DNA of 64,000 bases from Bacteroides mediterraneensis (lineage in GTDB: Bacteria > Bacteroidota > Bacteroidia > Bacteroidales > Bacteroidaceae): NCBI RefSeq assembly GCF_025993685.1, contig NZ_DAJPEN010000001.1, forward strand, positions 3,348,001-3,412,000, in the 5' to 3' direction. Positions 46,661 to 54,984 of this stretch are shown here, piece by piece. The notes under the pieces are model-generated. The model did not search any database and was not told the DNA's origin. It was given only the letters and a program-made list of their open reading frames with translations. The translations under genes and the position numbers were made by a program. How positions within the stretch are numbered: the stretch's first letter is position 1; each line of letters opens with the position of its first letter.

Positions 46661-48076
46661 ATGAAAACACCTTATTTTTTATGCTGTGGTTTAGCCTTTA
46701 CAGGACTTATCCCGCTGCACGCACAATCCCACCAACTTCCCAATATCGTTTTAATCAATATTGACGACTTGGGATGGACTGACCTAAGCAGCAATGGAAG
46801 TAAATATTATGAAACTCCCCACATCGACCAACTAAAAAAACAAGGAATCTGGTTCCAGAAAGCCTATGCTGGTGCTTCAAACAGTGCACCAAGCCGAGCA
46901 TGCATGCTTACAGGAATGAACACTCCCCGTCATGGCATTTATACGGTAGGAAATCCCGACCGAGGGAAAAAAGAACTTCGCAAGCTAATTAGTTATCCCA
47001 ACCGAGAGGAACTTCCAGAAGGCATTCAAATCCTACCACAAGTCTTAAAACGGGCCGGATACCAGACCTTCCATGTAGGGAAATGGCATGTTACCCAAGA
47101 CCCTTGCGATTGTGGAATAGATGTCAATATTGCAGGAAATCATGCAGGAAATCCCTCCACCTACTTTGCTCCTTACCAAAACAAAAATCTTTCCGACGGC
47201 CCACAAGGAGAATTCTTGACCGACCGTCTAGGAAACGAAGCCGCCCGACTGATTCAGAAAGTCAATAAATCCCAACCGTTCTTCCTTTATTATGCAACTT
47301 ATGCCGTACACACTCCTCTCCAGGCACCAGAAGAATTAATCGAAAAGTACCGCCGAAAACAACCAACAACAGCACACTCTAATCCAGTATATGCCGCTCT
47401 GGTCGAAGTCATGGACCGAAATGTCGGTAAAGTACTCCGTGCCATTTCAGAAAGCGGACAGGCCGACAATACCATCATTATTTTTACAACCGACAATGGA
47501 GGAGTCTACGACATCTCCAAACAATGGCCTTTAAGAGCAGGAAAGGGAAGTTTCTACGAAGGAGGAATCCGTGTACCTCTGATTATCTACCAGCCGCACC
47601 GATTCGAACATAAGAAAATCACCGAAACAGCCGTTTCTCAGATGGATTTATTCCCTACCATCATGGAATGGACAGGAATTTCCGATTCACTCCAATTTGA
47701 CGGGAAAAGTTTGATGCCCCTATTGGAAAGCGAAAACGATTCAGCGTTTAAGGAACGTCCACTTTATTGGCATTTCCCGGCTTACCTGGAAGGAGGAAAT
47801 GTGGAAACCGTGGATATGGACTTCAGAACACGTCCTGTATCTGTCATTCTGAAAGACGACTGGAAACTTATTGAAAATTATGAAGACGGACGCATTGAAC
47901 TCTATCACTTAAAAACAGATCTTGGCGAAAAACAAGATGTTTCACAAAACTGTCCACAAAAGGTAAAGGAACTTAAAACACTATTGGATAACTGGAAAAA
48001 GAGAACAAATGCTCCCTGCCATTTCAAGAAAAACCCTTATTATCAACCGAGCCAAGGGAGACAAGGAGAACTTTGA
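46661..48076 (+). CDS. S1-family sulfatase, serine type, with altered C-terminus
   Basis: A 471-residue exported sulfatase (signal LIPLHAQ). The metal site begins IDDLGWTDL, and the active-site signature is S75-A-P-S-R79, so Ser75 would be converted to formylglycine by an anaerobic maturase (none in the window). FTTDNGG and HVGKWH are further active-site stretches. It removes sulfate esters from a glycan, in step with the divergent SusC/SusD pair. The last eight residues or so (SQGRQGEL) are read out of frame from a copy of the susR 3' end, so the native last codons and stop were replaced. Confidence 0.93.
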   Translation: MKTPYFLCCGLAFTGLIPLHAQSHQLPNIVLINIDDLGWTDLSSNGSKYYETPHIDQLKKQGIWFQKAYAGASNSAPSRACMLTGMNTPRHGIYTVGNPDRGKKELRKLISYPNREELPEGIQILPQVLKRAGYQTFHVGKWHVTQDPCDCGIDVNIAGNHAGNPSTYFAPYQNKNLSDGPQGEFLTDRLGNEAARLIQKVNKSQPFFLYYATYAVHTPLQAPEELIEKYRRKQPTTAHSNPVYAALVEVMDRNVGKVLRAISESGQADNTIIIFTTDNGGVYDISKQWPLRAGKGSFYEGGIRVPLIIYQPHRFEHKKITETAVSQMDLFPTIMEWTGISDSLQFDGKSLMPLLESENDSAFKERPLYWHFPAYLEGGNVETVDMDFRTRPVSVILKDDWKLIENYEDGRIELYHLKTDLGEKQDVSQNCPQKVKELKTLLDNWKKRTNAPCHFKKNPYYQPSQGRQGEL

Positions 48077-48100
48077 GCAGGAAGTGATGAACCTGTAAAC
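48044..48100 (+). repeat. 57-bp direct repeat, copy 2 (susR 3' remnant)
   Basis: Matches 40784-40840 at 55 of 57 positions and includes the susR stop codon out of context. The sulfatase frame runs into it and stops at 48074-48076. It marks the right edge of the inserted block. Confidence 0.95.
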
Positions 48101-48169
48101 ACAAAATTCCCCGTCCAATTCTTGCTTTTCCCTTTAAATATAACTATCTTCACCAAGGAGAATTCTCTG

Positions 48170-48250
48170 TTTCACACTGTGGGATACAAAAACCACAGTG
48201 TGGGATACATATTTCACACTGTGAAATACAAATCCCGCACCATGGAACAG
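48170..48250 (+). promoter_or_regulatory. 21-bp tandem repeats upstream of the HU-like gene
   Basis: Three clear units share CACACTGTGGGATACAAA or a close variant; the ATAC cores start at 48184, 48205 and 48226, exactly 21 bases apart. A fourth, weaker unit follows. CACACTGTG is nearly self-complementary. A 21-base period is two helical turns, so the units face one side of the DNA, as in an operator array. They sit 60-130 bases before the HU-like start; self-regulation is a guess. Confidence 0.65.
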
Positions 48251-48308
48251 AGAAATAACCGAAGGAAAAGAAAGAATTCGTTTAAACCTTTTAAATTTAT
48301 TACTAACG

Positions 48309-48947
48309 ATGGCGGCAACTTACACCATGCAGGAGATGAAAGACCTGCACAACGAGGAGGAAACCCTTCTCTATCCGAGAATGATTATCAAAGGGCAATG
48401 CAGTACCGAAGATTTGGTGAATGACATTGCCAAACAAAGCAGCTACAGTGCGGGCGAAATAAAAGGCATGCTGGTGGCCCTGCACGAAGCCATGACCCGC
48501 GAAATGGCACGGGGCTATTCCGTCAAACTCGACCAAATCGGCACCTTCACTCCCTCTTTGGGACTGGCAAAAGGTAAAGAAGCTGAACTTCCCGAAGGAG
48601 ATACCCGCCGGAATGCCCGCAGCATCCGCATCCGGAACATCAATTTCCGGGCCGACAAGGAGCTGATCCAAAAAACGAGCCTGCACTGCACGCTGGAAAG
48701 AGAAAATGGCACGTCCCGACTGAAAACCTCCCGACACAGCAGTGAGAAGCGACTGAAAATGGCTCAGAACTTTCTACTGAAACACCCATACCTTACGGTA
48801 GCCGACTACATGGAGCTGACCGGACTGAGTCATACGACCGCTGCCCGCGAACTGCAAACCTGGAGCCGTACGCCCGACACGGGCATACAGGCCAAAGGAC
48901 AGCGCACGCATCGGGTGTATGTCACCGTTTCCCCTGAAGAAAAGTAA
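48309..48947 (+). CDS. HU-related DNA-binding protein with C-terminal helix-turn-helix
   Basis: A 212-residue protein. The N-terminal 120 residues resemble the HU-related family of Bacteroidetes (YPRMIIKGQCSTEDLVNDIA; GYSVKLDQIGTFTPSLG; NINFRADKEL). This family is longer than ordinary HU and begins with a variable strand. The C-terminal 70 residues are a separate helix-turn-helix (FLLKHPYLTVADYMELTGLSHTTAARELQTW). Such a fusion suggests a nucleoid-associated regulator rather than a plain architectural protein. It is the first gene to the right of the inserted block. Confidence 0.82.
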   Translation: MAATYTMQEMKDLHNEEETLLYPRMIIKGQCSTEDLVNDIAKQSSYSAGEIKGMLVALHEAMTREMARGYSVKLDQIGTFTPSLGLAKGKEAELPEGDTRRNARSIRIRNINFRADKELIQKTSLHCTLERENGTSRLKTSRHSSEKRLKMAQNFLLKHPYLTVADYMELTGLSHTTAARELQTWSRTPDTGIQAKGQRTHRVYVTVSPEEK

Positions 48948-48988
48948 GGAGGACAAAGCCGGAAAGCAGCAGATAAAGAGTTTTTTTA

Positions 48989-48996
48989 TACCTTTG
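48989..48996 (+). promoter_or_regulatory. Minus-7 box for the cyclophilin-peptidase operon
   Basis: TACCTTTG, 20 bases before the cyclophilin start. The -33 element is unclear. Confidence 0.55.
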
Positions 48997-49016
48997 CAAA
49001 ACCATTCTTTTTTGAC

Positions 49017-49856
49017 ATGAAAAGATTTGCTATTTTATTCACACTGATGGCCTGCTGCCTGATGGCATGCACGGGCAATCAAAAAAAGACAACCGATATG
49101 GAAACTGGAAACGAAACACTTGTACGTCTGGAAACGACCATGGGCAACATCACGGTCAAACTGTATAACGAAACGCCCAAACACCGCGACAACTTTATCA
49201 AGCTGGTCAAGGAGGGCACTTACGACAGCACGCTCTTTCACCGTGTGATCAAGAACTTCATGATTCAGGCCGGCGACCCGCAAAGCAAGACGGCCACCGA
49301 TACCACTACATTGGGCAACGGTGATGTGGGTTATACGCTTCCGGCAGAATTCAACCCGAAATTCTTCCACAAGAAAGGGGCTCTGGCCGCAGCCCGTCTG
49401 GGAGACGACGTGAACCCGAAAAAAGAATCTTCCGGCTGCCAGTTCTACATCGTAACCGGACGGAAGTTTTCGGAGGCACAGATGATCAGCATGGAAAACC
49501 AGTTGAACGACGCCCGCCTGGAAAACGTGTTCAACGAACTGGCCCGTAAGCACATGAAGGAAATCTACAAGATGCGGAAAGCCGGCGACAACGACGGCCT
49601 GCTGGAACTGCAGGATAGTCTGGAAACGCAGGCACGGGCCATCGTGGCCAAGGAACCGGCCTTGAAGTTCAGCCGTGAACAGATTGCGGCCTATACCACC
49701 GTAGGAGGTGCTCCTCATCTGGACGGAGCTTACACCGTATTTGGAGAAGTGACCGACGGTATGGACGTAGTGGACAAGATTCAGGCGGTCAAGACCAACC
49801 GGGCCGACCGTCCGGAAACTGATGTCCGTATTCTGAAAGCAACCGTGATTGAATAA
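49017..49856 (+). CDS. Cyclophilin-type peptidyl-prolyl isomerase lipoprotein
   Basis: A 279-residue lipoprotein (lipobox CLMAC, Cys18). The cyclophilin fold is clear: TTMGNITVKLYNETPKHRDNF, FHRVIKNFMIQAGDP, GCQFYIVTGRKF and YTVFGEVTDGMDVVDKI. Between about residues 155 and 215 there is a helical insertion (NVFNELARKHMKEIYKMRK), as in other Bacteroidetes cyclophilins. It would help protein folding at the periplasmic face of a membrane. It lies 12 bases before the M16 peptidase gene. Confidence 0.93.
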   Translation: MKRFAILFTLMACCLMACTGNQKKTTDMETGNETLVRLETTMGNITVKLYNETPKHRDNFIKLVKEGTYDSTLFHRVIKNFMIQAGDPQSKTATDTTTLGNGDVGYTLPAEFNPKFFHKKGALAAARLGDDVNPKKESSGCQFYIVTGRKFSEAQMISMENQLNDARLENVFNELARKHMKEIYKMRKAGDNDGLLELQDSLETQARAIVAKEPALKFSREQIAAYTTVGGAPHLDGAYTVFGEVTDGMDVVDKIQAVKTNRADRPETDVRILKATVIE

Positions 49857-49868
49857 CCTGACACCCGC

Positions 49869-51107
49869 ATGATTCAAGTAAACCGTCATACACTGGACAA
49901 CGGGCTGCGGATTGTACACAATGAGGACGACTCTACCCAAATGGTCGCCCTCAACCTGCTGTACGACGTGGGAGCCCGCGATGAAGACCCGTCGCACACG
50001 GGCTTTGCCCATCTGTTCGAGCATCTGATGTTCGGAGGCTCCCTTCATATCCCTGATTATGACACGCCGGTACAAAATGCCGGAGGGGAAAACAATGCCT
50101 GGACCAACAACGACATGACGAATTATTACATCACCCTGCCGTTCCAAAACGTGGAAACGGGGTTCTGGCTGGAAAGCGACCGCATGCTCAGTCTGGACTT
50201 CAGCCCGAAAAGTCTGGAGGTGCAACGGCAGGTAGTCATTGAAGAGTTCAAACAGCGCAACTTGAATCAGCCGTACGGCGACGCTTCGCATCTGCTAAGG
50301 GAACTGGCTTACGAATCGCATCCTTACCGCTGGCCAACCATCGGCAAGGAGATTGCCCACATTGCCCATGCCACACTGGAAGAGGTGAAAGACTTCTTCT
50401 ACCGTTTCTATGCACCCAACAATGCCATCCTGGCCGTAACGGGGCACATCACTTTCGAGGAAACCATCCGACTGGCACAGAAATGGTTCGGCCCGATTCC
50501 GGCCCGGAAAATCCCTCCCCGCCAGCTTCCGAAAGAGCAGCCGCAAACGGCCATCCGCCGCAAGACGGTGGAACGGAAAGTCCCCGTGGATGCCATTTAC
50601 ATGGCTTTCCACATGTCCAACCGCATGCACCCGGATTATTATGTGTATGACATGATTACGGATATCCTCTCCAACGGACGTTCTTCCCGCTTCGTACAGT
50701 CGCTGGTGCAGGAACAGAAATTGTTCACTTCCATCGATGCCTATATCTCGGGCAGTCTGGACGAAGGATTGCTCCACATCACCGGAAAACCTGCCGCAGG
50801 GGTTTCATTGGAACAGGCCGAAGAAGCCATCTGGAAGGAACTGGAAAAGATGAAGACCGTACCCGTCAGCCCGCAGGAACTGGAAAAGGTGAAAAACCGC
50901 TACGAGAGTGAGCAGATTTTCAACAACATCAACTATTTGAACGTGGCCACCAACCTGGCTTTCTTCGAACTGACAGGAAAAGCCGAAGACATCAACGACG
51001 AGGTGAACAAATACCGCGCGGTAACCGCCCCGCAAATTCAGGCGGTTTCTGCCAAATGTTTTGTACCTGAAAACTGCAGCATTCTTTATTATAAGGCAAT
51101 TCCATGA
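49869..51107 (+). CDS. M16-family zinc peptidase
   Basis: A 412-residue pitrilysin-type peptidase. The inverted zinc motif is HLFEH (His48, Glu51, His52), followed by the third ligand region (VVIEEFKQRN). The N- and C-terminal halves form the two M16 domains. No signal peptide is seen, so it is probably cytoplasmic. It lies 12 bases after the cyclophilin and overlaps the MATE gene by four bases (ATGA), so these genes are cotranscribed. Confidence 0.94.
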   Translation: MIQVNRHTLDNGLRIVHNEDDSTQMVALNLLYDVGARDEDPSHTGFAHLFEHLMFGGSLHIPDYDTPVQNAGGENNAWTNNDMTNYYITLPFQNVETGFWLESDRMLSLDFSPKSLEVQRQVVIEEFKQRNLNQPYGDASHLLRELAYESHPYRWPTIGKEIAHIAHATLEEVKDFFYRFYAPNNAILAVTGHITFEETIRLAQKWFGPIPARKIPPRQLPKEQPQTAIRRKTVERKVPVDAIYMAFHMSNRMHPDYYVYDMITDILSNGRSSRFVQSLVQEQKLFTSIDAYISGSLDEGLLHITGKPAAGVSLEQAEEAIWKELEKMKTVPVSPQELEKVKNRYESEQIFNNINYLNVATNLAFFELTGKAEDINDEVNKYRAVTAPQIQAVSAKCFVPENCSILYYKAIP

Positions 51108-52429
51108 AAAAATCCAACTACCGGGCACTTCTCTGGCTGGGCATCCCCATTGTCATCGGACAAATCGGGGTCATCGTACTGGGGTTTGCCGATACCTTGA
51201 TGATAGGCCACCACAGCACGCAGGAGCTGGCTGCCGCCAGTTTCGTGAACAACATGTTCAACCTGGCCATCATTTTCAGCACGGGATTCAGTTACGGGCT
51301 GACCCCCATCGTGGGAAGCCTTTTCGGACAGCACCACCATGAAGCAGCCGGAAGGGCGTTGAAGAACAGTCTGGCAGCCAACACCTTGCTGGCGGTCATC
51401 GTCTGTCTGGTCATGGGACTGCTCTATTGGAACTTGGAACGTCTCGGCCAGCCGGAGGAACTGATTCCGGTAATGCGCCCCTATTATCTGGTGCTCCTTT
51501 CCTCCCTGCCTTTTGTGCTATGGTTCAACGGTTTCAAGCAGTTTACCGACGGCATCACCGACACGCGCATTTCCATGTGGATTCTGCTGGGTGGCAACGT
51601 GCTGAACATCGTGGGGAACTACCTGCTGATTTACGGGAAGGCGGGCTTTCCGGAACTGGGGCTGTGGGGGGCCGGCATCGCAACCCTGACCTCACGTATC
51701 CTGATGGTGGTGGCCTACCTGATTCTCTTCTTCGGCACTTCCCGCTACGAAGTATTCAAAAAAGGATTTACCCAAGGACATATCAACAGGACCGATTTCG
51801 GACAACTGAACAAGCTGGGATGGCCCATTGCCGGACAGATGGGCATGGAAACCGCTTCGTTCAGTCTCAGCGCCATCATGGTGGGCTGGCTGGGCAGTAC
51901 GGCACTGGCATCCTATCAGATTATGATGGCCGTATCGCAGGTTTGCTTCATGATGTACTACGGCATGGGAGCCGCCGTATCCGTACGCATCAGCTATTTC
52001 TTCGGACAGAAAGACCTGGAGAATGTACGCCGCACGGCCCGTGCGGGCTTCCATATCATTCTGGCGATGATTGTGCTGACCGGTATCCCTATCTTCCTGC
52101 TCCGCCACCACATCGGGGGCTGGTTTACAGACGATGCGGCCGTGAGCCTCATGGTGGCCCAGGTCATCATCCCCTTCCTGCTCTACCAGTTTGGCGACGG
52201 CCTGCAAATCAACTTCGCCAATGCCCTGAGAGGGATTGCCGACGTACGTCCCATGATGCTGTTCTCGTTCATCGCCTACTTCCTGATTTCGCTGCCGGCC
52301 GGCTATTTCTTCGGATTTGTCTGCCAGTGGGGTGTGACGGGAATCTGGGCTGCCTTTCCTTTCGGACTCACCAGTGCCGGAATCATGTATTACCTGCGTT
52401 TCAGTTATAAAACCAAACAACCCTGTTAA
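51104..52429 (+). CDS. MATE-family multidrug exporter
   Basis: A 441-residue inner-membrane protein with 12 predicted helices. Typical MATE stretches are present: LGFADTLMIGHHSTQELAAAS, GTGFSYGLTPIVG-like loop (FSTGFSYGLTPIVGSLFGQ) and WPIAGQMGMETASFSLSAI. It exports cationic drugs or metabolites using an ion gradient; the substrate is unknown. It begins inside the end of the peptidase gene and ends three bases before the histidine kinase gene, so the kinase is likely translated from the same message. Confidence 0.95.
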   Translation: MKKSNYRALLWLGIPIVIGQIGVIVLGFADTLMIGHHSTQELAAASFVNNMFNLAIIFSTGFSYGLTPIVGSLFGQHHHEAAGRALKNSLAANTLLAVIVCLVMGLLYWNLERLGQPEELIPVMRPYYLVLLSSLPFVLWFNGFKQFTDGITDTRISMWILLGGNVLNIVGNYLLIYGKAGFPELGLWGAGIATLTSRILMVVAYLILFFGTSRYEVFKKGFTQGHINRTDFGQLNKLGWPIAGQMGMETASFSLSAIMVGWLGSTALASYQIMMAVSQVCFMMYYGMGAAVSVRISYFFGQKDLENVRRTARAGFHIILAMIVLTGIPIFLLRHHIGGWFTDDAAVSLMVAQVIIPFLLYQFGDGLQINFANALRGIADVRPMMLFSFIAYFLISLPAGYFFGFVCQWGVTGIWAAFPFGLTSAGIMYYLRFSYKTKQPC

Positions 52430-52432
52430 ACC

Positions 52433-54946
52433 ATGTTTTCCACTTCTTCCAAAATCGTACTCGGCTACATCGTACTGGTCGGGTTGCTGATGGGAGCCTT
52501 CACCTACACCATCCAGCAGATGAACCTGCTCACCACTCCCTCCAACCTGAACGAGCAGCTGGACCATCGCCGCCACATCACCCACCGCATCATCAGCCAA
52601 CTGTATGATGCGGAAATCATCGGTCAGACCCTGCGTACCGGCAAACTGAACGAATACTACCATTATCTGGAGGCCATGAAAGAAGTGAATGCATCCATCG
52701 ATACCTTGGAAATCATTCTGACCGACACCCTGCAGCAGGCCCGTCTGGACACGGTGAGGAGTCTGCTCCGCCACAAACAGTGGAACATGTATGCCGTGCT
52801 GGAGGCCATGCGGAACACACCGACCGACCAGATTTACCAGGAACAGCTGGACAGCCTGATTGCCCAACAGGATTCCCTGCTCAGCACACCTCACATACGG
52901 AGAAAAGTCATCACGCACCACAATTCCTACACCATCCATCATAAAAAGAAAGGATTCTTCAAACGCCTGGCCGACGTATTCGCCCCGGGAAAGGAAGACT
53001 CCACCCAAGTGAGCAACGTGATACAGGAAGAATATACCGACACACTCGATGAGGTATATAACCCCATCGACACCATCAGCAGCATGATTACGGGCATCCA
53101 GCACAAAGTGTTCCAGACCCGGCAGAAAGAGACGGAAATGCTGAACGCACAAATCAACAACCTCCGTGTCATTGGAAGCGGCCTCAGCCAGCGTGTCAAC
53201 CAGCTGCTGGAAAACATCGAGCAGGATGAGCAGGAGGCGGCCCGCGTCAAGCTGATGCAGGAAGAGGAAATACGGAAGGAGGCAGCCGAAACCATGGCGA
53301 AAATCGCCATTGCGGCCTTCGTACTGGTGTTGGTGTTTTCCATCGTCATCGCACGCGACATTACCCGCAACAACCACTACCGGAGGGAACTGGAGAAGGC
53401 CAAACTGTATGCCGAGAACTTGCTGGTGGCCCGCGAGAAACTGATGCTGACCATCACACACGACATCAAGGCTCCGGCCGGCTCCATCATCGGCTACATC
53501 GACCTCCTCATCCGGCTGGTTCACGACCGGAGACAGCAGTTCTACCTGTCGAACATGAAAAGCTCGGCCCAGCACCTGCTGGCTCTCGTCACCTCTCTGC
53601 TTGACTACCATCGGCTGGAGGCCGGAAAGATGGACTTACATCCGGTAGCTTTCAGTCCCCACGAACTGCTGACCGACATCTACCACAGTTTTCTTCCCCT
53701 CGCCGAGAAAAAACAACTCCAATTGACTTTCGACGACAAGCTTCCGGAGTCACTTACCCTGGAAGGGGACCCTTTCCGCATCCGACAGATTGTGGAGAAC
53801 CTGCTGTCGAACGCCCTGAAGTTTACGGCAACCGGAGAAATCACGCTGGAAGCAGAATACCATGGCAACCAGTTCGTGTTCCGTGTTTCGGATACGGGCT
53901 GCGGCATGACCGCCAAAGAGCAGGAAAGGATTTTCAAGGAATTTACCCGCCTGCGTAGTGCCCAAGGCCAGGAAGGCTTCGGACTGGGGCTTTCCATCAC
54001 GCACAAACTGGTGGAACTGCTGCTGGGAAAAATCGAGATTGAAAGTACTCCGGGCAAAGGCAGTACCTTCCAGGTATCCATGCCCTTACCTTCCATCGCC
54101 TCCAAAAAGGCCCCAGCAACGAACGAAAGTCCACTTTCCCTGCCGGAAACCTTATGGCGGGTACTCATCATTGATGACGACCGGATACAGATGCATCTCA
54201 CAGAAGCCATGCTCCACAACGTCGCGGAGGAAGTGAAAGGACTAAAAGTGGAAACCGTCTGCTGTGAACATCCGGAAGAGCTTGTGGCCCAGCTACAGGC
54301 ACACACCTTCCACCTGCTGTTCACTGACATCCAGATGCCGGCGATGAACGGATTTGAACTTCTCAAACATCTCCGCAGCCTGTCGCTGCCGCAAGCCCAG
54401 TCCATTCCGGTTATTGCCATTACGGCCCGCGGAGATATGGACGAAAACGATTTCCGTCAGAAAGGATTTGCCGGCATGCTGCAAAAGCCTTTCAACCAGT
54501 CGGACCTGAAAACGGTATTGAAAACCGTGTTATTTGGGGAAGAAGCGAATCCGGACACAGTCTGCCAAGAAATCCCTCAGGAAAAACAGGCGACGGAAGG
54601 AACGTACAACTTTTCTCCATTGACCGCCTTTTCGGAGGATGACCCTGAGGCTGCCAGAGAAATTCTTCGGACATTCGCACAGGAAACCCGCAAAAACCTG
54701 GAAAAGATACAGGTTGCCCTGCAAGCGGAAGACATGGAAACCTTGTGTGCCGTGGCTCATAAAATGTTGCCCACCTTCCTCATGATTGAAGCCCGACAAG
54801 CAATTCCTGCCCTCCAATGGCTGGAAGGGCAGAGAGGCACACACACCTATTCGCCTGAGGCCGTACGGGCTGCAAATCTCGTAGTGGAAGAAACCCGGAA
54901 AATCCTTGAATGCAAAATATTGAAGGATACGGAAAGGGTATCGTAA
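52433..54946 (+). CDS. Hybrid sensor histidine kinase with receiver and HPt domains
   Basis: An 837-residue phosphorelay protein. Two membrane helices (about residues 9-27 and 287-306) enclose a helical periplasmic sensor. Then follow the dimerisation domain with His343 (ITHDIKAPAGSIIGY), the ATPase domain (NLLSNALKF; DTGCGM; GFGLGLSI), a receiver domain with Asp632 (FTDIQMPAMNGF) and a C-terminal HPt domain with His776 (CAVAHKMLPTF). This gives a full His-Asp-His relay whose natural acceptor is the response regulator encoded 38 bases downstream. Confidence 0.95.
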   Translation: MFSTSSKIVLGYIVLVGLLMGAFTYTIQQMNLLTTPSNLNEQLDHRRHITHRIISQLYDAEIIGQTLRTGKLNEYYHYLEAMKEVNASIDTLEIILTDTLQQARLDTVRSLLRHKQWNMYAVLEAMRNTPTDQIYQEQLDSLIAQQDSLLSTPHIRRKVITHHNSYTIHHKKKGFFKRLADVFAPGKEDSTQVSNVIQEEYTDTLDEVYNPIDTISSMITGIQHKVFQTRQKETEMLNAQINNLRVIGSGLSQRVNQLLENIEQDEQEAARVKLMQEEEIRKEAAETMAKIAIAAFVLVLVFSIVIARDITRNNHYRRELEKAKLYAENLLVAREKLMLTITHDIKAPAGSIIGYIDLLIRLVHDRRQQFYLSNMKSSAQHLLALVTSLLDYHRLEAGKMDLHPVAFSPHELLTDIYHSFLPLAEKKQLQLTFDDKLPESLTLEGDPFRIRQIVENLLSNALKFTATGEITLEAEYHGNQFVFRVSDTGCGMTAKEQERIFKEFTRLRSAQGQEGFGLGLSITHKLVELLLGKIEIESTPGKGSTFQVSMPLPSIASKKAPATNESPLSLPETLWRVLIIDDDRIQMHLTEAMLHNVAEEVKGLKVETVCCEHPEELVAQLQAHTFHLLFTDIQMPAMNGFELLKHLRSLSLPQAQSIPVIAITARGDMDENDFRQKGFAGMLQKPFNQSDLKTVLKTVLFGEEANPDTVCQEIPQEKQATEGTYNFSPLTAFSEDDPEAAREILRTFAQETRKNLEKIQVALQAEDMETLCAVAHKMLPTFLMIEARQAIPALQWLEGQRGTHTYSPEAVRAANLVVEETRKILECKILKDTERVS

Positions 54947-54953
54947 AAAAGAT

Positions 54954-54961
54954 TATCTTTG
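54954..54961 (+). promoter_or_regulatory. Minus-7 box for the response regulator gene
   Basis: TATCTTTG lies just after the kinase stop codon and 24 bases before the regulator start. It suggests the regulator can be made separately from the kinase. Confidence 0.5.
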
Positions 54962-54984
54962 TAAAAGCTATTAAAGAAAAAAAC

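Noticed and set aside
48122..48424. A 100-codon frame just before and overlapping the HU-like gene
   Set aside because: Its first part is only the translated 21-bp repeats and its end overlaps the HU-like gene in another frame; composition is unlike a protein.
51692..53611. A 639-codon open frame on the minus strand opposite the MATE and kinase genes
   Set aside because: It is the shadow of two well-supported genes; the translation is rich in Gln, His, Gly and Val with no domain and no promoter.
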